Assembly: GCA_016785225.1 (NCBI GenBank)
Contig: JAFBJZ010000851.1
Span: 186,001-250,000 of the forward strand
Reading direction: 5' to 3'
From: Psettodes erumei
Lineage: Eukaryota > Chordata > Actinopteri > Pleuronectiformes > Psettodidae
DNA length: 64,000 nt
Positions 53,524 to 64,000 of the stretch are shown piece after piece; within the stretch, counting starts at the first letter, position 1; each line of letters starts with the position of its first letter. Below the pieces are notes generated by a model that saw only the letters and a list, made by a program, of their open reading frames with translations, did not search any database and was not told the origin of the DNA. Both the position numbers and the translations under genes were made by a program.

Positions 53524-55467
53524 GGTGGGGGGTGGGGGGCTTCATATTTCTCAGCAGATCCGTCAGTTTTTCACAGGGGATTCATTATTTATTATTCATT
53601 ATCAGGTCATCAGTCAGAGATGAACCATGTACTCATCATTTTATTACAGTCTGTGCAAATAACTTCCTGATCACATAATTGATTAAGTTATTTATAACTA
53701 TACAGTAAACTACAGCTCTGTAATCTGGGGTATTCTTTGAACTTTTAGCTCTGCTTAAGGGTGATTTCTGTGTAACCAGTCCACTACCTTTTAGGACTAA
53801 TTTATACTTTACCAGAAAACTGAAAAAGGTCCAAATTTTTTTAAAAAGCAGCTGAGTCACACCTGCTGTGAATGGTGTTCACGCCGGGTTCCCTGTCCAG
53901 AAGTTGGCATCAGTGCAGCCCATAGTCTGCTGTATGATTTATTAATAGCTGCATTTTCACGACATGCCTCAAGTGAGACACTGTTGCAGTAATAAATCAG
54001 ATAGCATACAATGCTGCATCCCGTGATTCAGATGAAGTAACGCTGAAAGGAGGCGGCCCTGTTCACTTCCATATGTTTGCACTGTATTCAGATTGTACAC
54101 AGAACATATGCATCTTCTTTTATTATCATTTCTCTGCAGTTGTTTTTCATTTTGATAATGCGTCATAAGTAGTAAGCCTTCCACCCTTTAGCCCACATTT
54201 ACTGGGCTCTCTCTGTACTTCCAATATTGGTGTAAAATGGGCTGTTAGTTGGCCCAGAAAATAATTAGCAGATTAATCAATAATGAAACTAATCATTACT
54301 TCTGTCACTAATTGACATTGTGCTGTCATTTGTAGAAGCTGAAATGTTAGATTTACGTGAAGCTTTTTGCAAAAGCACCGACAGCCTTCCCAAAACCCCG
54401 TGAATGAGTGTTAAATAAAACACCAGTCTCACAGGACCTGCTCACTCACAGCATCATGGCACCTGCTCATCAATTTTTACTGTGACCACTGACCATCCGA
54501 CCCATGGAGCTAATTCACCCTGACAAAGTCAGATAACTGCCGTTGCATTCATTTAGTCCTTGTGGGCTCAAATCAAATCACCTCCACGAAAGCCGACTGA
54601 AAAACTGCTCGCGTGTGTAATGTGCAGTCACCTTACCACGAGAGGCAGCGTGCAGATGATGAAGATGATGGTCATGAAGACCAGCAGGATGAGATGCTCC
54701 ACCTCCTCGGCCATGGACATTAATCTGTGGTCACTGTTGGATCTGGTGGAAGCCATCATGAAGCCACCGTTCCTCTTCCGACGCTGGTACATCTTGAACA
54801 GGTGGTACACCACGAAGCCGTTGCACGCCACTATGGCCAGCACCAGCAGCAGCATGATTGTGGCGTACAGGTTGGCGTAGACACGGTCCTCTGTTTGGTG
54901 CGGGTTCATGTCAAGGAAGCACCAGGTGCCCGGGCAGTACTGTACATATTCACCAAATCCCACAAATGGGAGGAGGCAGAATATCATACACAACATAAAC
55001 ACCAGTGGGATGGTGATATAGGCACATTTCTTGGTGACGTGCCGGCTGTACAGGTAGGGGTATCCGATGGCAAAGCATCTCTCCAATGCCATGGTGAAGA
55101 GGAGCGACATGGTGGCCAGACTGAAGAAGGTCATGCTGACGCCAAAGTACCTGCACACGCTTTTATTTTCAGGGGACATGCCCACCAGGGTAGTGTTGCG
55201 CGAGTACGCCAGCTGCACCAGCGGGCTGATCAGGCAGGTCCCCGCCAGGTCCGTGACCACCAGCGACGTGATGAGGACGTGAAACAGCTTCCGCTGCGAC
55301 GCACCCCCAGTCCTGGCCTCTCTGCACCGCCGGATTTCCAGGATCACCAGCGCAGCCACGTTGCCAAAGATGCCCGCGGCGAACATGATGGCGCTGATCA
55401 GTGGGCTTTTGGTGGAGTCGATTTCATGCTTGATGTGGCACCGGTCTGTTTCTTGTGTCGGAGTCAT
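49407..55467 (-). CDS. ptger2: Prostaglandin E2 receptor EP2 subtype
   Basis: EP2 is a rhodopsin-class receptor for prostaglandin E2 that couples to Gs and raises cAMP. Two exons on the minus strand, 55467-54637 and 49697-49407, give 373 residues (human 358). The single coding intron (4.9 kb) falls at the end of span 6, after LPLV, the conserved position in prostanoid receptor genes. Signatures: YCPGTWCF in extracellular loop 2 (Cys178, pairing with Cys105), and ALRFISINSIIDPWVF in span 7, whose Arg301 is the prostanoid carboxylate contact. NTT and NKS near residues 91 and 101 are possible glycosylation sites. The span-3 motif is ERC (129-131), whereas human EP2 has ERY. SINSIIDPWVF and the N-terminal SPLISAIMFAAG match EP2 better than DP or IP. 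ATG at 55467 is chosen over an upstream in-frame TTG. Which teleost paralogue this is was not determined. Confidence 0.92.
49781..49833. repeat. (AC)26 microsatellite
   Basis: An uninterrupted AC run beginning 84 bp from ptger2 exon 2, inside the intron. It is among the longest dinucleotide runs in the window. Confidence 0.95.
52036..52073. repeat. (TG)n microsatellite
   Basis: A TG run of about 19 units within the ptger2 intron. Confidence 0.95.
53487..53540. repeat. (GT)n followed by G-rich tract
   Basis: A GT run (53487-53519) passes directly into GGGTAGGTGGGGGGTGGGGGG. The four G-runs could fold as a G-quadruplex on the plus strand. Confidence 0.85.
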
Positions 55468-56480
55468 GGCTGCCAACGGACTCGGGTTGATTAGAAAATG
55501 TGCTTCTGAATTGTGTCAGATATGTGTCCTTAAGTTGTTGTCTGAAGCCATCCTGGTGAAAAAAAAAGGAAGAAGGAATATGGGAGATTAAGGGCTGCAA
55601 CTACCAGTAAATTTATTGACCAGTTCCTTTCTCGAGTAAGCAAACATAATGATTGCATTTATAAAACATTAGAAAGAGAAAAAAAATGACACTAAAGTGA
55701 GATTCACTCACATGGTTTGATTGCTGCATCTGTTCTTGGCTGCTAAATTGATTTAATTCCCACTAAAATTTAACGGAGGCTGAGTAAGTGTTCTGTTCCT
55801 CTGCATTTTCAAAATTAAATTAACTGGCAGCAGCATGTGATTGATTGCCACTCGTTGGCATCATTTGTGGAGGATGTTTACTTAGGTCTCTCAAAAGGTT
55901 TTTGACTCTGTGTCAACAACGCTGACTCTACACCACTCTAATTTCATGTTTGCAAGTCTTTGTCTAACTTTTCTGATCCCCGTGCATATACAGAAAAGGC
56001 ACAAGATTTAGTTTGTCTTGTGTGAAGGAATATTTTGCATAAACTGCAAAATTCCAGAGCTTGAACTGTGCTCCGGTTGAAGTTGTGAAACCCCAACTTG
56101 TTCCTCCTCTGTGTCACCCATTAGTCGTGACAGATTTCACACATATCATGCACATAACTTTCTGTTCTGATTCTCTGATGTGCCGAATCAGAAAAAAAGG
56201 TTGGATGTAATCATCTATCTGTCTCTCTATCTTCGGGCTGGAAATGTTTCCACAATCATCTGGTCCACTGTTATGACTGAGCAGATCACTGACTCACCTA
56301 CTCGTTGTGTCTGCTCTGGTGATTCCTCCTGAGAGCCTGTCCGGCCCGGGACACTAGGGAGAGCTCTGGGGCGACAGATGTGTCCAGGTGTTGGATCTGT
56401 GCGCGCCCGGATGCGCAAATCCTGCGCCGACTGTCGTTGTAACGGCAATTCAGGTAATAAAGGAAAGGGGACTTACTGAT
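55468..56480 (-). other. ptger2: ptger2 5' UTR, upstream intron and putative first exon
   Basis: The coding exon seems to begin at 55552, after a pyrimidine-rich CACCAG acceptor on the minus strand, leaving 85 nt of 5' UTR before the ATG. A good upstream donor, GAGTAG/GTGAGT, ends a likely noncoding exon at 56298; the exon's 5' limit is unknown. Intron length would be about 745 bp. The arrangement is inferred from splice motifs only. Confidence 0.4.
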
Positions 56481-56879
56481 ATGTTTGTTGTGAAACAAAC
56501 GAGGCCAGGTGTGATTTAAAATTGTACAAATTCAAGTTACCTTGCACTAAATGCGTGTACGAATGTAGTTAAAGTCGCTTTAGACCGAGCACAGATCCGT
56601 TTACAGTCTAATTAATGTGTTGGAGCGCAGTCAACGTGCCGGCTCAGTGACGACAGGCGAAGTCCTCAAAGTTGGATTTTAATTGAAAATGCTGCCGGAT
56701 GTGTAAAATGTGTAACGAATGGGAGATCGACGAAGCGTTTTTTCCAGGCAACAAAGAAAAACAAAACTACACGAGCGGGTTTTCTAAATGGAGTTTGGCT
56801 GTCAGGTCGCTCTGGGTTACAGGACAACGCGAGGCTCCTCACCTGTGTGTCTCCGTGTTGAGTCCGGGCGGAGTGGAGT

Positions 56880-57060
56880 CGTTTCACTTCTGGAGCCGCT
56901 CCGCTTTAGTAAAGCTGGGGTGTGGACGGGGCGAGGCGCGCGACGCAGTGATGAGGCAGGCATGAATGGACCCGGGTGCAGGGGACGATGTCGTGACGTC
57001 ACGGGGCAGGGGTACCCCCGCCCCTTGCCTTCAAATAGGACTCGAAGCTACAGTCTACCT
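56880..57060 (-). promoter_or_regulatory. ptger2: GC-rich ptger2 promoter with CRE palindrome
   Basis: A short CpG-rich block lies upstream of the putative ptger2 first exon. It contains a full cAMP response element, TGACGTCA, at 56994-57001 inside the 12-bp perfect palindrome CGTGACGTCACG (56992-57003), and an Sp1-type CCCCCGCCCC at 57015-57024. Assignment to ptger2 is by position; a plus-strand transcript could also start here. Confidence 0.45.
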
Positions 57061-59357
57061 CAGAGTTGACAGGCAGACCATTTTCCTCACAATAGAAGAA
57101 AAGTATGCAAAATCCAAAGTTTTACAGTCCCTGAAGCAATATTTGTCTTGATAAACAACAGAGCAAAGATCTCCCAGAATGCATATGACACCGTGGAGAT
57201 GTTCTGACATGCATATTTTAGGAATACAATGCAACCCTCCGTGTCAATGCATGTGTGCGCCCTGCTGTCATCTGCCACGTATGTGACACCATAGCATTCA
57301 AAGTATGTGTCTCCACTCCACTGTTCAGTTTGTTCAGTCTCCCGTACGTGTCTTTATGTGTGCACACTGAATGTTGTTCTCCTGGGTTGTTGTCTTACTG
57401 TGTTCAACCCAGCACATCTTCCTACCTGCAGTGACTCCTCTCTCTGTTTCGTGGGTCAGTCTCGAGTTTTCTTCTCGTCCCCTTGCTCTCCAGCAGATTT
57501 GTGTCCTTGGACAGCAGGGGCCTGTTTTATTTTTCTCTCTGCGCTTTCCCTCCTTTCCTTCCTCTCTCCCTCTCTCCCTGTTCCAACCTGGAGTTGACAT
57601 TCATCTACAGGATGATGAAAACTTAAGTGGTCATCCTCGCTGTCTGCGCTCTTTATTTAGAAGCAATTCACTCACCGATCAAGTTCCTAATCAACATTTC
57701 CTACTGTGCTCGGCTGGTAAACAGCCTTTGTCAAGGGCTTGGCATCAGTTAAAGTGCTGACAAGTGCTGCATGTATTGTTATAGTCTCTCCCTCTCTCTC
57801 CACACACAAACTCCCACTACGAGGCTGTATTTCTCACCTCACTCCTTCATGTCAACAACATGCATTGGTGTGTGTGTGTGTGTGTGTGTCAGGTAATGGC
57901 TGTCACCTGAATCATTGATGATTTCATTGATTTCAGTGAAGAGCTGATGTCACAGATGAAGCTGGTCAGTCAGCAGCCTGTAATTACTCTTGAACATTGA
58001 AAACCACGACCAGGGTATAAAAACATCATCAGATGAAATATTTATTACAGTTTGAAAATATTCATTAAGTCCAGTGTGATATGCTCAGTGTGTACCCATG
58101 ATTCAAAGACAAATACAGTGATCCAAAACAAGGATGTGACCCGGTTATATGAGACCATTTAGGTATTGGGGTTGACTTTCGTACCAAATGTGTGAAACTT
58201 GAATTTCTATTAGACAGCAGCTTTTAAAGCGTCTCTTTATATATACCAAGTAAAAGTTACTGCATCATCTCCACACACTGTATTACCTAAGCCTTGTCTT
58301 TGCCTCCACCTATAGGTTGCTGTGGGTAAGTACAAACTGTTACTGTGGTGGAACAGGATAGATTGCACAAGTTGCATGCACTGAAATTACCTTATTTATT
58401 CTTTTTTTAAAATGGTGCATTTTCTTTGCAGGTTTCTGATGATTGATGAGAAGAAAATCCAAACTTCTGAAGTAACTGGGACAGCAGAGACAGATGTGAG
58501 GGAAGCATGCATCTAATACAGAGTACTGCAGGCATCTGGGCTGTGTGCCCTGAGTCTGGTCTTACGTAAAACACATGCTGAGCTGGACTGAGGTCAGTTG
58601 ACTGATGTAGTCAGTCAAGAATATTCTACTTTGGGTTTTCTGTCTGTCTGGTTGGGATCAAAGCCTCGTTGCACTGTCCTACAAGTGAATTGATGTGAAC
58701 ATTCACCCATACATCTAATAGTCAGTACTTTAAATCAATGCACTTACTTTAAAGTAACATGGCCAACAAGCTGATAATGAAAGAATATAAATATATATTT
58801 TTTAAAAACAGACTAAGTCATGTGAAGAAATACAAAAGATGAAAATGTAATACAAACCACAAAAGAATTGATTAAATAAAGGAAAAAGACATACTATCAG
58901 TAGGAGGGAATACAATATTTTAAAACATGAATACAACAAAAAAAAAAACTTCAGGGCAGTTTAAATTTTGAAAATGAGTAAACCTAATGATTTTATCTCC
59001 CCAGTTCAAACCCAACATACCAGAGTTTACTGTACAAGCTGCAATGTGCTGGAGCAGACAACAGATGGCGCTAAGATGACGCAAAGTGTTTTCATGTTGC
59101 ATTGGGAAGCATTCAATGAGTCATTATCCGAGTAAAACAACACAATGTAGTGTAGAAGTGTGTAGAAGTTAGCAATACACAAAATAATAAATGCTGGAAA
59201 TGAAATGCCTTTTATCGCATATATTAATTTTGGACTTAGATCTGGTCTTCTTGAACAATCATACATGATAATAATATAATCTTAGTCAAAGTGTTTCATG
59301 TGTCTCAAGAAAATATAACTGAAATCAAAGCACTTCAAGAATTCCCAATGTTTTAAT

Positions 59358-59399
<42 letters not shown>

Positions 59400-59480
59400 C
59401 AGTTACACAATGTGTCTTTTTCATTGTTGTGAAACAGATAGAGTTACATCCGGATTAAAAATGCTCTATTTGTCTTTTTC
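57061..59480. other. ptger2-nid2 spacer, no gene seen
   Basis: The two genes are transcribed away from each other across this 2.4-kb spacer. No seven-span receptor frame is present. Simple repeats include (TG)n at about 57870-57888 and 59360-59395. The open frames present have low-complexity or Ser/Pro-rich composition and no splice support. Confidence 0.6.
59360..59395. repeat. (TG)n microsatellite
   Basis: An uninterrupted TG run of about 17 units, roughly 150 bp upstream of the nid2 CCAAT box. Confidence 0.95.
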
Positions 59481-59519
59481 CCTAATACGAGCCAGATGTT
59501 ACCTCCAGCACCGGGCCTG

Positions 59520-59720
59520 CTGTCACTCAACCCTCCTCTGTCCAATCACAGCGCGCCTGCCCTCCTCCCTCCCTCCCTCCCCGCGGAGTAGCCGAGGCTC
59601 GGTGCAGAGGAGGAGTGAGTTCTCCTTCTTTCTGCTCCCCTGTCCGGGTCCAGCTGCACCTCTGTCCCTCCTGCTCCCTCTCACAGCGCAGAGCTGCTGA
59701 ATCAACCCCCCAGCTCCACG
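59520..59720 (+). promoter_or_regulatory. nid2: nid2 promoter and 5' UTR
   Basis: A CCAAT box (59542-59546) is followed by GCGCGCC, a CCCT-repeat pyrimidine tract and a CCGCGG-containing CpG-rich stretch. The nid2 ATG follows at 59721. No TATA box is evident. The transcription start is probably between 59580 and 59620, but this is inferred. Confidence 0.5.
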
Positions 59721-61147
59721 ATGGGGAGAGGAGAACTGTTGGCTGTGTGCGTGCTGTGCTGGAGCTGGAGTTTGTGTGTGGTTACAGCCATCCAGAGGAC
59801 CGGCCTCTTTTCTTATGGCACTTTAAGTGGAGATTTAATTCTGGCCGAAGGCGATGATGAAACATCCCGAGTGCTGCCGCTGCCCAAACCTTTATACTTC
59901 TACAACTCCCTGTTCACCCAGCTCTATGTAAGTAAAAGTCCGTTCACACTCATTTGCATGCCTGTAATTGTGCTACTTTATTCTCCTGACTGTGCATTTC
60001 TTTTCTAAATATATTACTTTGCAGCTGATATTTATTCGAAACATCTCCCCCCTGCAGTTTCTGCATATTCACATGCATTGAAATGAATTTCAAACAGTCA
60101 GCAGGGTGATAATTAAGAGGAAATGATAAAAGTGTGCATAAAGCAGTTGTTTATGATAAATATCATGTAGTGGGATTGCTCAGTTTCTTTCCATCACTGT
60201 CAGACTGCTGACTGTTAGCAGTTCACTGTAGGACTCGGTCATCACAGGATGTCACGTTCTAGTGTCCAGTGTAATATATCAAGAGGAAATCCTGTCACAG
60301 TCCAATGTGGTTTGAATGTGTCTGTGTAATAATGAGGGAAAGGTTCTGGGGTTTCATGAATGAGCCCCAGAGGTCCCTGAGGAGGTTGCAGTGGTTTACG
60401 AGGGGAATCTAGGGATTCATTCCTGGGGTCTATGAGGGGGTGTGAGCAGTTTATGAGGAGATACGGGTTCATTAGGAGGTTCCAAGGGTTCATGACAGCA
60501 TTTCAGGTAAATCTTAGTGGATACCAGGTATTTATGATGAGTTTTGTGGTATTCAGGGGTCCTGAGTGGGCTGCAGGAGCTCTCATTGGGAGCCTTTTTA
60601 AAGCTCACTGTTAATTTGTGATTCTCTTTCTTTCTAGGTGGCCACCAACGGTATCGTATCAGCCCAGGACTTGCCCATGGAAAAGCAATACGTTGACGAT
60701 GGCTTCCCCACAGATTTCCCCGTGGTGGCCCCGTTCCTCGCTGACATTGACACCAGCGGTGGGCGAGGACAGATTTACTACCGGGTGACAGAAACGCCCA
60801 GTGTGCTCAACAGAGTGGCCCAGGTCTGTCTATCCACTGCCTGCAGAGAAATCAGTCACAAGTTTATGATCGAAGCTGATGACAGATTTTTGTTATTTTG
60901 AAACAAGGATTGTTGCTTTTTCCAGGTTTTCATCCATTAGTTCAATCCATCGCACGCTCCATCTTTCCTTTCTTTCTTGCCCTACCTCTGTCATTCGTTC
61001 ATTCATTCGTTCGTTCATCTGCTCGTCCAGGAAGTACACCGAGGGTTCCCAGATGCAAAGTTCACACCCACACATGCTGTGGTGGCGACATGGGAGAACG
61101 TGGCGGCGTATGAAGAACCATCACGAACCACAGGGCCTTCCAACAAG
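59721..61147 (+). CDS. nid2: Nidogen-2, N-terminal exons (3' partial)
   Basis: Nidogens are secreted basement-membrane glycoproteins that link laminin to collagen IV. Three exons join in phase, 59721-59927, 60638-60823 and 61031-61147, giving the first 170 residues. A signal peptide spans about 1-23, with mature IQRTGLFSYGTLSGD. The rest is the start of the NIDO domain: LYVATNGIVS, FPTDFPVVAPFLADIDT, GRGQIYYRV, FTPTHAVVATWENVAAYEEP. The next exon expected in the family, beginning NTFQAV-like, was not found before the window end, so the gene continues to the right. NID2 rather than NID1 is chosen from QYVDDGFPTDFP and from the ptger2/txndc16 neighbours. Expression control is not readable beyond the CCAAT/CpG promoter. 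Confidence 0.9.
60331..60575 (+). repeat. 21-bp degenerate minisatellite in nid2 intron 1
   Basis: ATGAGG-like cores begin at about 60355, 60376, 60397, 60418, 60431, 60452, 60470, 60491, 60512, 60533 and 60554. Most steps are exactly 21 bp, with short steps of 13 and 18. The unit resembles TTCATGAGGAG followed by a G-rich half. Because 21 is divisible by three, the array stays open in several frames and yields heptad-like spurious translations. Confidence 0.75.
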
Positions 61148-64000
61148 GTAGGATGGACGGATGTGTGTGTATTCATTGGTGAATAAATGAATGAGTCCAC
61201 ACACTTCCTGCTGTTAGCCCTCACCAAAGTGTTTTGCTTCTTGTGAAGCACGCACTCCCAAATTCCTGGAGGTTGTGCATCACTTGTAATCAGCCTGGGG
61301 TGGGGGTCTATTTGTAATCCCCCTAACCCCTCCTAACCTTTTTGAAGGGGTCAGAGGTCATCTTTAAGGGTCATCAAAGTGTCCCCTCCTTTCCCAACTC
61401 ATTATCCCCTTCTACAATACACACACGTTCGTGTTGTCATGCTCTGGTGGACATTACTCTCCTCCTTGTTTGTCAGCCCTCTTCACCGGTTAATAACCTG
61501 GTTTGCTATTGAAGTTGTCATCTACAGCTCCTCAGTATCACCTCACTGATCATTCAAAGTATTTTCACCAATCACAGTTTGAGTGCATATTTGGAAGAAG
61601 AGGAAGTAGAGGAGCTAGATTGCTCTATTTTTTCTGCTCATAAATTACCCAATCTGTGCCTCACTTCAGTAGAATATAGTGGTAGAGTGTGACACTGTGA
61701 CCCCACCCCCTCCACAATCTTTTATTATTCTTTGTCTTCCTTCGATTTAGGGGATAATCATTCTCATAGTTTTCTAAGTGCAGTTCACATAGTTTGGGGG
61801 CTTTGGGAAACGTAAACAGGAAGTATAATGTTGCAATGGAGTCTTTCCGCCATGGACTACAACTTAAGCTTAATTTTTGGTGCTGAATTGGTATTTAGCA
61901 GCTCCTTTTTTGTAATGCACCCATGTATGTACAGACAAGTATGACTTCTTGAACCCACGAATGTGATGACTCTCTGGAATGCTTCCAAGTTCTGGACTTA
62001 CAGGGAGTGTTATTTTCCCATGATATCTCCCTGGATTAATGGGTGTTTATTCTCGATGGAGATAGTGGTCTCTTCAGACTGTAAGTCACACCGACTCACA
62101 CAGTAAAACATGACTAAGAGAACCAGCAAAGCAGTATGGGTTTCACAGTACCTTTTATATGACTGTTGACCATGTAGGTGAGTGGTCAATAACTAACCTG
62201 AACACCGACATGCACCTCTACCTTTAACCCCCCCAATCCCGCAAAGCTCGCCTCACAGTTTGAAAACTTCTGGAGCAGGGCAACACTTTATTTTACGTCT
62301 GTAATTTTCTCGGAATTTCTTCGGAATTTTCCTGGAAAGACGCATGTAATTTGGCCCTAATTATAGAGAAAATAGGAGTTTTCTCGAGCGCAAAGCTCCA
62401 TTTACACCCAAGTTAATATCCATTCATTATTCATTTATTGTGAGAAACCGTTCCCTTCATATTTGTTGAGTTTTGTGCTTCCCTGTCTAGAGATGTCTCA
62501 TTTGACATGTTCGGCTTTCTGTGCGAGTATCAAAAGCCCCTTTGAGTCGCAGTAAACACAGTGGTCAGAACTGACACAGCTGAAGCTGAAATAATAATAA
62601 TAATTATTCATTTATTTTTATTATTATGCATTTTGAGATTCTGACGTGATCCTACATTTCCCATAATGCAGCTCAACATCATCTTTTATAAGACCCTTAC
62701 TGCGTCTCCACAGCGCCAGTTTGTAACATTGTCCTTTTTTGACCCTGGTGACATCACTATCAGACTTCCTCCACAGCCACAGAAAACAGTTTACAATTGT
62801 TTTCACAAGCTGAGTGGGACTCCACATAAGTACAAGTGAACTGAATTTAAAAAGTGGTGGAATGCTCCTTTAGTTGGAAGTCCACCAGACCTGTGAAACA
62901 AAGGGTCCCTCAGGGGAGCACCCGGGGCTTTGTTTAAGTTAAACTACGGGAATGGCTCCAAGTTAAGCCAGGCCTACTGAACTTATCGATCAAACAAACA
63001 GTGCTTTGTTGTTCCTGGTTTGTAGCATGTGGGATGGAGGGATGAAGGGAGTGGTAGATTTAACAAAGGAAACCCCGGGGGATCTCTGTGTCTCTGTCCC
63101 TCCCTCTCATCTGTGTTTGTCCTCTTCTTCATTCTCATGGCCTGGTTTCTTTTATGCCTCCTTCTTTCTTCCTGATTGATCAAAAGCTAAACGTTCAAAT
63201 AGTCCGGTGGGGATACGCAGGATCGAGCCTCGTACAACATTTCTTAATAATCAGGACTCAGGCTTATTTTACGTTGCTGCCAAATGGACAATTCAGTGAT
63301 TGCATCCTCTCTGCGTCTCAACTAATGGAATTAAGTCCGATCCACTGTTGACGAAATTCTGATTAGAGGCTGATCTCCAAAATGCAAACTGTTTTTACGT
63401 GTCTCTAAGAGGGGGCTTGTTTTGTTATTTTAAAGAGCCCGTCTGCCTTGTCAGATTGAAGCAGCCTGGGTCTGGGCTGGGATTTGCTTCAGTGGCTCTC
63501 TCTTCAGGCTGATAGCATCTTCCTTTGAAGTGATTAGCCAGAGGTGCTGGGTTGGGGGGGTGCGTTAGGAGTGGCATGGTATGTGTGTGTGAGACAGATT
63601 AACCTGAGGTGTGTGTTTGTCAGGATGTGTATTGGGGTTGACGGGATGGAGTCCCGTCCTGCGGGGGAGGGGGCAGACTGCGTGGTGTTTGGGGGTCGGA
63701 TGTGGAGATGAGAGAAGCAGCAAGAGAAATAACAGGAAAACTGAAAATTGGGAGTGAAGAGTGAAGGTTCACGTCACTAAGGAGGGGGAATGTGTTTTCT
63801 CTGAAATTGGTGTTGAAGATGCTATTATCATAATTGAAAAGTAATTGCTTCACTTGAAACCTAAAACACACATTCTGCTGTGTGTGCTACCATGTAGCTC
63901 AATTTGCTAATGATCAGAGTCGTTTCCACCGTGAATACGGCCGTCATTATGTCGATGTTGTGGCAGCCACGCCTGTCATGTTGGTGGATGCTGGGACAAA
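61148..64000 (+). other. nid2 intron 3 (partial), no exon seen
   Basis: This is the start of the intron after nid2 exon 3 (AAG/GTAGGA donor). It includes an ATT-rich stretch near 62590-62630 and a TACATTTCCCATAATGC phrase near 62652 that resembles a ZNF143-type motif or a repeat fragment. No further NIDO-domain exon could be recognised before the window ends. Confidence 0.6.

Larger units (their letters stand above)
49698..54636 (-). other. ptger2 coding intron
   Basis: This 4.9-kb intron has a GTAAGG donor and an ATCTCAG acceptor. It carries a large (CA)n run at 49781-49833, (TG)n at 52036-52073 and 53487-53519, and a G-rich stretch just after the last. No second gene is visible inside it. 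Confidence 0.75.

Noticed and set aside
54727..55494. A 255-codon plus-strand open frame
   Set aside because: It is antisense to ptger2 exon 1; its His/Val/Gln-rich composition is the mirror of a membrane-protein coding strand and has no splice or family support.
60242..60493. An 83-codon minus-strand frame with heptad-like repeats
   Set aside because: It is a by-product of the 21-bp minisatellite in nid2 intron 1; 21 is divisible by three, so the frame stays open.

Overview
The window is eukaryotic nuclear DNA, almost certainly from a ray-finned fish. Genes are split into short exons with GT/AG introns, (CA/TG)n microsatellites are abundant, introns are compact, and every recognised protein is a vertebrate family. 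The order nid2 - ptger2 - txndc16 - gpr137c matches the block on human 14q22 (NID2-PTGDR-PTGER2-TXNDC16-GPR137C). All gene models come from reading splice sites and codon phase by eye; no alignment or transcript evidence was available.

Layout from left to right. (1) 302-4912, plus strand: twelve 3' exons of a histidine acid phosphatase of the lysosomal/prostatic type, with its signal-peptide exon lying off the left edge. Its 3' UTR runs to about 6.05 kb. (2) 8870-15772, minus strand: a complete eight-exon gpr137c-type seven-membrane-span protein (450 aa), tail-to-tail with the phosphatase. (3) 15.8-17.4 kb: a divergent promoter carrying ATTGG boxes and a YY1-type motif. (4) 17411-26401, plus strand: a complete 19-exon txndc16 (843 aa), head-to-head with gpr137c. 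(5) 26.4-49.4 kb: a 23-kb stretch without a recognisable gene. It holds a promoter-like start with two phase-compatible small exons of unknown identity (27.7-28.1 kb), one isolated minus-strand open frame with a strong donor (42.0-42.3 kb) and several microsatellites. (6) 49407-55467, minus strand: a two-exon prostaglandin E2 receptor EP2 (ptger2, 373 aa), with a probable upstream 5' UTR exon and a GC-rich, CRE-containing promoter near 57.0 kb. (7) 59721 onward, plus strand: the first three coding exons of nidogen-2 (nid2), continuing off the right edge.

The genes do not form one pathway. The products are a lysosomal or secretory phosphatase, a lysosome-associated membrane protein, an ER-lumen thioredoxin-fold protein, a cAMP-coupled prostanoid receptor and a basement-membrane linker. 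What joins them is conserved vertebrate synteny. Two departures from the human order stand out: no PTGDR-like gene lies between ptger2 and nid2, and an acid phosphatase occupies the flank of gpr137c where human has ERO1A. I did not find a clearly new biological system. The best leads are the unidentified two-exon start at 27.7 kb, a His-rich tandemly duplicated tail in the gpr137c protein, a 21-bp minisatellite in nid2 intron 1, TG-repeat 3' splice sites, and a perfect CRE palindrome in the ptger2 promoter.
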